Source: Pseudomonas thivervalensis (GTDB lineage Bacteria > Pseudomonadota > Gammaproteobacteria > Pseudomonadales > Pseudomonadaceae). Taken from it: a stretch of 64,000 nucleotides of DNA. This document shows positions 59,229 through 64,000 of the stretch, in pieces. The notes under the pieces are model-generated. The model did no database searches. It had not been told where the DNA came from and saw only the letters and a list, made by a program, of their open reading frames with translations. Where the stretch lies: contig NZ_LHVE01000018.1 in NCBI RefSeq assembly GCF_001269655.1, positions 1-64,000 on the forward strand, read 5' to 3'. Numbering within the stretch: position 1 is the stretch's first letter; every line of letters begins with the position of its first letter. The translations under genes and the position numbers were made by a program.

Positions 59229-62200
59229 ATGGACGTGCGCAGCCCCCTGTCTCAAGGTATTGCCCTGGCTTTGGCCTCGATTGTGTTCCTCAATCCCATC
59301 GTCGCCGCGGCGGCCGGTCTTGCGGTCGATGCGGCAGCAGGGGGCAAGACGACCATTGGGGCGGCGGGTAATGGCGTGCCGGTGATCAACATCAACGGCA
59401 CCAACGGCAGCGGGCTGTCCCATAACAAGTTCACCGACTACAACGTCGGCAAGAACGGCGTGATCCTCAACAACGCCACCGGCAAGACGCAGAACACTCA
59501 GCTAGGCGGAATCATCCTTGGCAACGACAATCTCAAGGGTCAGGCCGCGCAAGTCATCCTCAACGAAATCACCAGCGGCAATCGCAGCCAGATGGCCGGC
59601 TACACCGAAGTCGCCGGGCAAGCGGCACGCGTCATCGTCGCCAACCCCAATGGCATCACCTGCAGCGGTTGCGGCTTTATCAACACACCGCGCGCCACCC
59701 TGACCACCGGCAAACCCATCATGGACGGCCAGCGCCTGGACCGCTTCCAGGTCGACGGTGGCGACATCAGTATCGAGGGGGCGGGCCTGGACGCCAGTGA
59801 CGTCGACCAGTTCGACCTGATTACCCGCAGCGCCAAGCTCAACGCCAATATCTATGCGAAGAACCTCAATGTGGTCACCGGCCGCAACGACGTCAACGCC
59901 GACAGCCTGAGCGCCACTGCCCGCGCCGACGACGGCAGCGAAAAACCGGAGTTGGCCATCGACAGCTCGGCCCTGGGCGGCATGTACGCTGGGGCGATTC
60001 GTCTGGTGGGCACCGAAAAAGGCGTGGGTGTGCGCCTGGCGGGCGACATGGCCGCCAGCGTGGGCGACGTCCAGATCGATGCCAGCGGCAAGGTCAGCAT
60101 GACCAACGCCAGCGCCAACCAGGCCGTCACCGTCAATGGACAGAGCCTGGATGTGCAAGGCAAGGTCTACGCGGGCTCCCAAGTCAACATAAACACAAGC
60201 GGTAATGTGACAGTCGGCAAGAGCATCGCCGCTCGCGACAAAGTCACCGTCACCAGCGCCGGCAAGGTCATCAACAACGGCATCGTCGAAGCCGGGGTGA
60301 ATCCGGACAATACCCGCAACCAGGCTGGTGACGTAGCCATCACCGCCAGGCAACTGAGCAACACCGGTAACGTCGTGGCCAGCCGCAACCTCCAGGTGGG
60401 TGCCAGCGAGGTGATCGACAATCAGAACGGCATCATCCAGGGCGCCAACGTTGGCCTGACCAGCGCTCGCCTGGTCAACCAAGGCACAACGGCGCGGGTC
60501 TTGGGGGTCAACACGCTGTCTCTGTTGACGCCGGCCATCATCAACCTGGGCGGTTTGATCCGCTTCGGCGACGGCCAATCCGCCACCCTCGATCTCGACA
60601 CGCTGGACAACACCGACGGCCACCTCGAACTGGCTGGCGGCAGCCTCGCTCTCAATGTCAAGCAACTGACCAATCTGCGCGGCTCAGTGATCGCCGACCA
60701 ACTGCAAGTGACCGCCGAGCGCCTGGACAATCAAGGTGGCCTGATCGCGTCCAGCGTCGGCCAGTCCATCCTCAACGTCAGCGGCCAACTCGACAACACC
60801 GACGGCGTGCTGCAAGCCCAAAGCCTGTTGGATGTCAGCGCCGCCGAGGTACTGAACCAAGGCGGGAAACTTGTCGCTGATCACCTCAAGCTCACTGCCC
60901 AGCGTCTGAACAACAGCGCCAATGGCTTGATCAGTGCCGAGCTTGGCAACAACGTATTGACCGTTACACAAGACCTGGCCAATCAGGGCGGCCGGATCCA
61001 GGCAGCTTCCGCATTGAGCATCAAGGCCGGGAGCCTGGACAATGTGGGCGGCACGCTGGTGGGCCAACAGTTGACCTTGGTCAGCCAAGGTAACCTGAAC
61101 AACCGGCAAGGCAAGATCAGCGCCGATCAACTGGCCGTCACCGCCCTGGACGTGGACAACACCGAAGGCTTGCTGCAAGGCACAAGCAGCGCCTCCCTGA
61201 CCGCCCGTGACCTGAACAACCTCAAGGGCAACGTCAACGGCGGCCAGCTCAGCACGGGCCTGGACAGCCTCAGCCAGAACGCCCAAGGCGTGCTCAGCGC
61301 CGAAACCGGCAAGCTGACCATGGTCGTGACCCAACAACTGAACAACAGCGCCGGTCATCTCCAATCCAAAGTCGGTGATCTCGACGTCAGCGCAGCCACG
61401 TTGAACAACCAGCAAGGCGTGATCGTCGGTAAGCAACTGCTGTTGACTCAAAGCGGTTTGCTGGATAACCGCGGCGGCCGTGTGGTGGGCGATCAACTGA
61501 CCGTTGGCGCCGGGCGCATCGACAACCGCGCCGGCGGCTTGCTGCTGGCCGGGACCGGTGGTGCGCTGCTGACGCTCAAGGATCAGGGCCTGACGCGGGG
61601 GCAATTGCTCAACAATCAGGGGCGCGTGCAGAGCGACGGCCATTTGCAGATCAATGGCAGCGACATCGACAACCACGGCGGCGTGCTGCTGGGCAGCAGC
61701 GTCGGGGCCAATGTCTCCAGCCTGGACAACAGCGCACAAGGCTCCACGATTGCCACTGCCGGGGCCATCGAACTGGCGGTCTCAGGCGTATTGAACAACG
61801 CCCTGGGCCTGATCGATGGCAGCGCGTCAACGGTTCGCGTGACCCAGGCCACCCAGCTCGACAATCAGGGCGGCACCCTCACCGGCAAACGCCTGGACGT
61901 ACAGGCTACGGTGGTGGACAACCGCAAGGGCCAGCTCCTATCCGGCACCGAGGGTTTGAAAGTCACCGCAACCACCGTGAATAACAGCGAAGGACTTGTG
62001 CTGGCACGCGGTGGTCACGCCAATCTACAGCTTGATCAAGGCACGCTGAACAATCAGGGCGGAGCGTTGCAAGGCGATAGTGTCGAAGTGAAAGCCGCCG
62101 CTGTGGACAACAGCGCACTGGCCGACAAGGCCGGGATCATCAACGCCCAAGTCGGCGATTTGAAACTGGTGGTCGACAACCTGACCAACCAGGCAGGCCG

Positions 62201-64000
62201 CCTTTATGCCCAAGGGCTGCTCAGCAGCCAGGGCCAGATCCTGGACAACCGCGCGGGCGGTGAAATAAGCGCCAGGACCCTGAACCTCAACGCCTTGAAC
62301 ACTTATAACCAGACCGGCCTGATCGAATCGGGCGGTAACCTGCTGCTGACCGGCAGCAACCTGAATAACAGTACTGGCCGCATCCGCGCCATTGGCGGCG
62401 ACCTGAGCCAGATTCTGCTCACGGGCGCCCTGAATAACCAGGACGGCTCCATCGGTGTCACTGGCCAGGCGCTCAACCTCCAAGCTGGCGCGATGAATAA
62501 CCTTGCTGGCAGCGTCGAGCACACCGGAGCGGGTTTGTTCAAGATCGACCTTGCCAGCCTGACCGGCAACCAGGGCAGCATCACTGGCCTGGGTAGCGCC
62601 GACGTGGACATCAGCTCGATCAATGGCACCGGGCGCCTGCAGTTCAATGGTGCACTGGATGTGGCCGTAAACGACAACCTCAACCTGCTGGCCGGCGACC
62701 GCATCGCCAGCGCCAGCGGCCTGGCGCTAAGTGCCACGACCCTGAACAACAGCGGCGAAGTACTCAGCGACGGTGACCTGGGCCTGACGCTCACCGGCGA
62801 CCTGAACAATAACGGCCTGCTGTCAGCGGCCAAGGCCGTCAGCATCTCGGCGGGTAACCTGACCCAAAATGGCGGACGCATCGCCAGCGCCGGCGATACC
62901 ACCCTCAACCTGCGCGGTAACCTGGACAACCTCGGGCGCCTGATCGCCAGCCAGAATCTCAAGATCCATGCCGCACAAGTCAGCAACCGCGGAACCCTCG
63001 GTGCCATGGGCCAGTTGGACATCTTCGCGGGCAACGGCATCAGCACCTCAGCCAATACCCTGATCTACAGCGGCGCCGACATGAACCTGCGCGGCGCCAC
63101 CCTGAGCAACCTCTACGGCGATATCTACAGCCGGGGCAACCTGAGCTTCGCCGCCCTGGACAATGGCCAGGCACAGAGCCTGAGCAACCGTTCGGCGAAC
63201 ATCGAAAGCGAAGGCGACATGAGCCTCAATGTCGCCCGACTGGAAAACACCAAGGACGAATTCGAGATCGGCGAATCCCTGGTCAGCCGCCGTATCGACA
63301 TCAACTGCACCGACTGTTCCGGCGATCACCACACCGCGACGTTCATCGTCAACAGCACCTACCTGGGTAAAATCATCCAGGACTCCCCGTCCGCACGCCT
63401 GATTGCCGGGCGCGACCTGCTGATCAATGCCGGTACCGTGGAAAACAAACAAAGCCTGCTCGCCGCCAACCGCGACGCGTTCGTCAACGCGACAAACTTC
63501 TACAACCGAGGGGCAACCCTCGACCAGCGTGTTGAAAGCACCACTTACTTCCTGCACGGGGTGAAGCAAGGCGACTTCCGTTGGGCGGAAGCAAACGCCC
63601 ATGCCTGGAACGCGGCCAATGCCGGCAGCGCTCCCGACCAGCAGCAACCCATTCCGGGGGCGATCACCCAGTACCCACTCATCGGCCAGAGCAGCGTCGT
63701 ACACAACGGCACCCAGGCGGGTTACGCATCGACTTTGCAGTCCGGTCGCCAATTGAACCTCGTCGTCACCGGCGACCTTGAAAACGGCACCTTGACTCAA
63801 CAGGCCAGCGCCCAGCTGTCTGGCCAGAGCCTGACCGATACCGTTGGCCTGGTCGGCGGCCAGACCATCACCGTCAATGCCTTGGGCAGCGGCGGCAGCA
63901 CCCAGGTCGCGGCGGATGTACGACGCGTCGAGCGCGTCACTGCCGACGGCAGCACCCAGGTCAGCTTCGTGCCAGTGGACTTTGCCGGCGTGCCTTTTGT
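59229..64000 (+). CDS. TpsA exoprotein: filamentous haemagglutinin/CdiA-like, incomplete at 3' end
   Basis: Frame is open from ATG 59229 to the edge (1590 codons plus 2 bases), checked at both ends. A short signal (SPLSQGIALALASIVFLNPIVAAAA) leads to the TPS secretion domain with LGGIILGNDNL, VIVANPNGITCSGCGF and a GGMYAGAI block; about 1000 residues of imperfect 20-residue haemagglutinin repeats (LDNQGGLIAS, LNNSAGHLQS, LNNQGGALQG) follow. A more conserved block near 63300-63800 holds CTDCSGDHH and FLHGVKQGDFRW. No extended signal-peptide region is present. It is probably a contact-dependent inhibition or adhesin protein; the C-terminal toxin and any immunity gene lie outside. Confidence 0.93.
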   Translation, partial: MDVRSPLSQGIALALASIVFLNPIVAAAAGLAVDAAAGGKTTIGAAGNGVPVININGTNGSGLSHNKFTDYNVGKNGVILNNATGKTQNTQLGGIILGNDNLKGQAAQVILNEITSGNRSQMAGYTEVAGQAARVIVANPNGITCSGCGFINTPRATLTTGKPIMDGQRLDRFQVDGGDISIEGAGLDASDVDQFDLITRSAKLNANIYAKNLNVVTGRNDVNADSLSATARADDGSEKPELAIDSSALGGMYAGAIRLVGTEKGVGVRLAGDMAASVGDVQIDASGKVSMTNASANQAVTVNGQSLDVQGKVYAGSQVNINTSGNVTVGKSIAARDKVTVTSAGKVINNGIVEAGVNPDNTRNQAGDVAITARQLSNTGNVVASRNLQVGASEVIDNQNGIIQGANVGLTSARLVNQGTTARVLGVNTLSLLTPAIINLGGLIRFGDGQSATLDLDTLDNTDGHLELAGGSLALNVKQLTNLRGSVIADQLQVTAERLDNQGGLIASSVGQSILNVSGQLDNTDGVLQAQSLLDVSAAEVLNQGGKLVADHLKLTAQRLNNSANGLISAELGNNVLTVTQDLANQGGRIQAASALSIKAGSLDNVGGTLVGQQLTLVSQGNLNNRQGKISADQLAVTALDVDNTEGLLQGTSSASLTARDLNNLKGNVNGGQLSTGLDSLSQNAQGVLSAETGKLTMVVTQQLNNSAGHLQSKVGDLDVSAATLNNQQGVIVGKQLLLTQSGLLDNRGGRVVGDQLTVGAGRIDNRAGGLLLAGTGGALLTLKDQGLTRGQLLNNQGRVQSDGHLQINGSDIDNHGGVLLGSSVGANVSSLDNSAQGSTIATAGAIELAVSGVLNNALGLIDGSASTVRVTQATQLDNQGGTLTGKRLDVQATVVDNRKGQLLSGTEGLKVTATTVNNSEGLVLARGGHANLQLDQGTLNNQGGALQGDSVEVKAAAVDNSALADKAGIINAQVGDLKLVVDNLTNQAGRLYAQGLLSSQGQILDNRAGGEISARTLNLNALNTYNQTGLIESGGNLLLTGSNLNNSTGRIRAIGGDLSQILLTGALNNQDGSIGVTGQALNLQAGAMNNLAGSVEHTGAGLFKIDLASLTGNQGSITGLGSADVDISSINGTGRLQFNGALDVAVNDNLNLLAGDRIASASGLALSATTLNNSGEVLSDGDLGLTLTGDLNNNGLLSAAKAVSISAGNLTQNGGRIASAGDTTLNLRGNLDNLGRLIASQNLKIHAAQVSNRGTLGAMGQLDIFAGNGISTSANTLIYSGADMNLRGATLSNLYGDIYSRGNLSFAALDNGQAQSLSNRSANIESEGDMSLNVARLENTKDEFEIGESLVSRRIDINCTDCSGDHHTATFIVNSTYLGKIIQDSPSARLIAGRDLLINAGTVENKQSLLAANRDAFVNATNFYNRGATLDQRVESTTYFLHGVKQGDFRWAEANAHAWNAANAGSAPDQQQPIPGAITQYPLIGQSSVVHNGTQAGYASTLQSGRQLNLVVTGDLENGTLTQQASAQLSGQSLTDTVGLVGGQTITVNALGSGGSTQVAADVRRVERVTADGSTQVSFVPVDFAGVPF

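Noticed and set aside
59502..62522. Long open frames on the minus strand (387, 351 and 165 codons) opposite the TpsA gene
   Set aside because: They are shadows of a GC-rich, repetitive coding frame: the plus-strand frame is open over its whole length with TPS signature motifs, and the opposite proteins match nothing I know.

Overview
The window is high-GC chromosomal DNA from a Pseudomonas of the fluorescens complex. The evidence is the gene order cstA - pilZ gene - radA - mscL - fpr - luxR solo - rlmG - cioAB, which I recall as also found in P. putida; the ankB-katB pair; the abundant REP-type palindromes between operons; and the quinate and 5-oxoproline clusters. No rRNA, tRNA, IS element, prophage or CRISPR array was seen.

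Layout. 1-11.5 kb is core-like: the end of cstA, a PilZ protein, radA, ankB-katB with a candidate OxyR site, mscL, a ferredoxin-NADP reductase, an unpaired LuxR regulator, rlmG, and the cyanide-insensitive oxidase genes cioAB plus a 54-aa membrane subunit, with a perfect ANR/FNR box upstream. 12-20.4 kb holds an MFS exporter, a three-subunit molybdenum aldehyde oxidoreductase (PaoABC-like, no Tat signal), a HigBA-type toxin-antitoxin pair, a DJ-1-like protein without the usual cysteine, a small secreted protein and an NCS2 purine permease followed by trmA.

21.7-27.5 kb is a catabolic quinate/shikimate module: type II dehydroquinase, shikimate dehydrogenase, TetR regulator, QuiC-type dehydroshikimate dehydratase fused to an HPPD-like domain, and an MFS transporter. 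A shared 20-bp motif in the two promoter regions probably marks the regulator's operator.

27.6-33 kb is a mix of housekeeping genes (DMT exporter, zinc metallopeptidase, hydrolase, HAD phosphatase, tesB, GNAT). 33.2-43.6 kb is the most interesting block: a divergent GntR regulator and a six-gene run (NRAMP-fold permease, pxpA, D-glutamate-cyclase-like ycsI, a fused pxpB-pxpC, a biotin carboxylase with its own biotin carrier domain, and an OprD-type porin) followed by a chemoreceptor. It starts at a textbook sigma-54 promoter. Together the enzymes contain every part of a urea-carboxylase-like biotin enzyme, and the chemoreceptor pocket keeps the carboxylate-binding residues of amino-acid Cache domains but lacks the two amine-binding aspartates, which would suit 5-oxoproline.

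43.7-57.2 kb returns to general genes: an HI0933-type flavoprotein, rhlE, an EamA exporter divergent from an Lrp-type regulator, an exonuclease, a NYN-domain protein, a DUF2076 protein, a YciC-like membrane protein, an anchored endonuclease/phosphatase, hrpB, a lipoprotein, a cation efflux protein and a Pro/Gly-rich exported protein. 57.5-64 kb is a two-partner secretion locus: a TpsB transporter and the first 1590 codons of a giant filamentous haemagglutinin/CdiA-like TpsA that runs off the window, so its toxin tip and any immunity gene are not visible.
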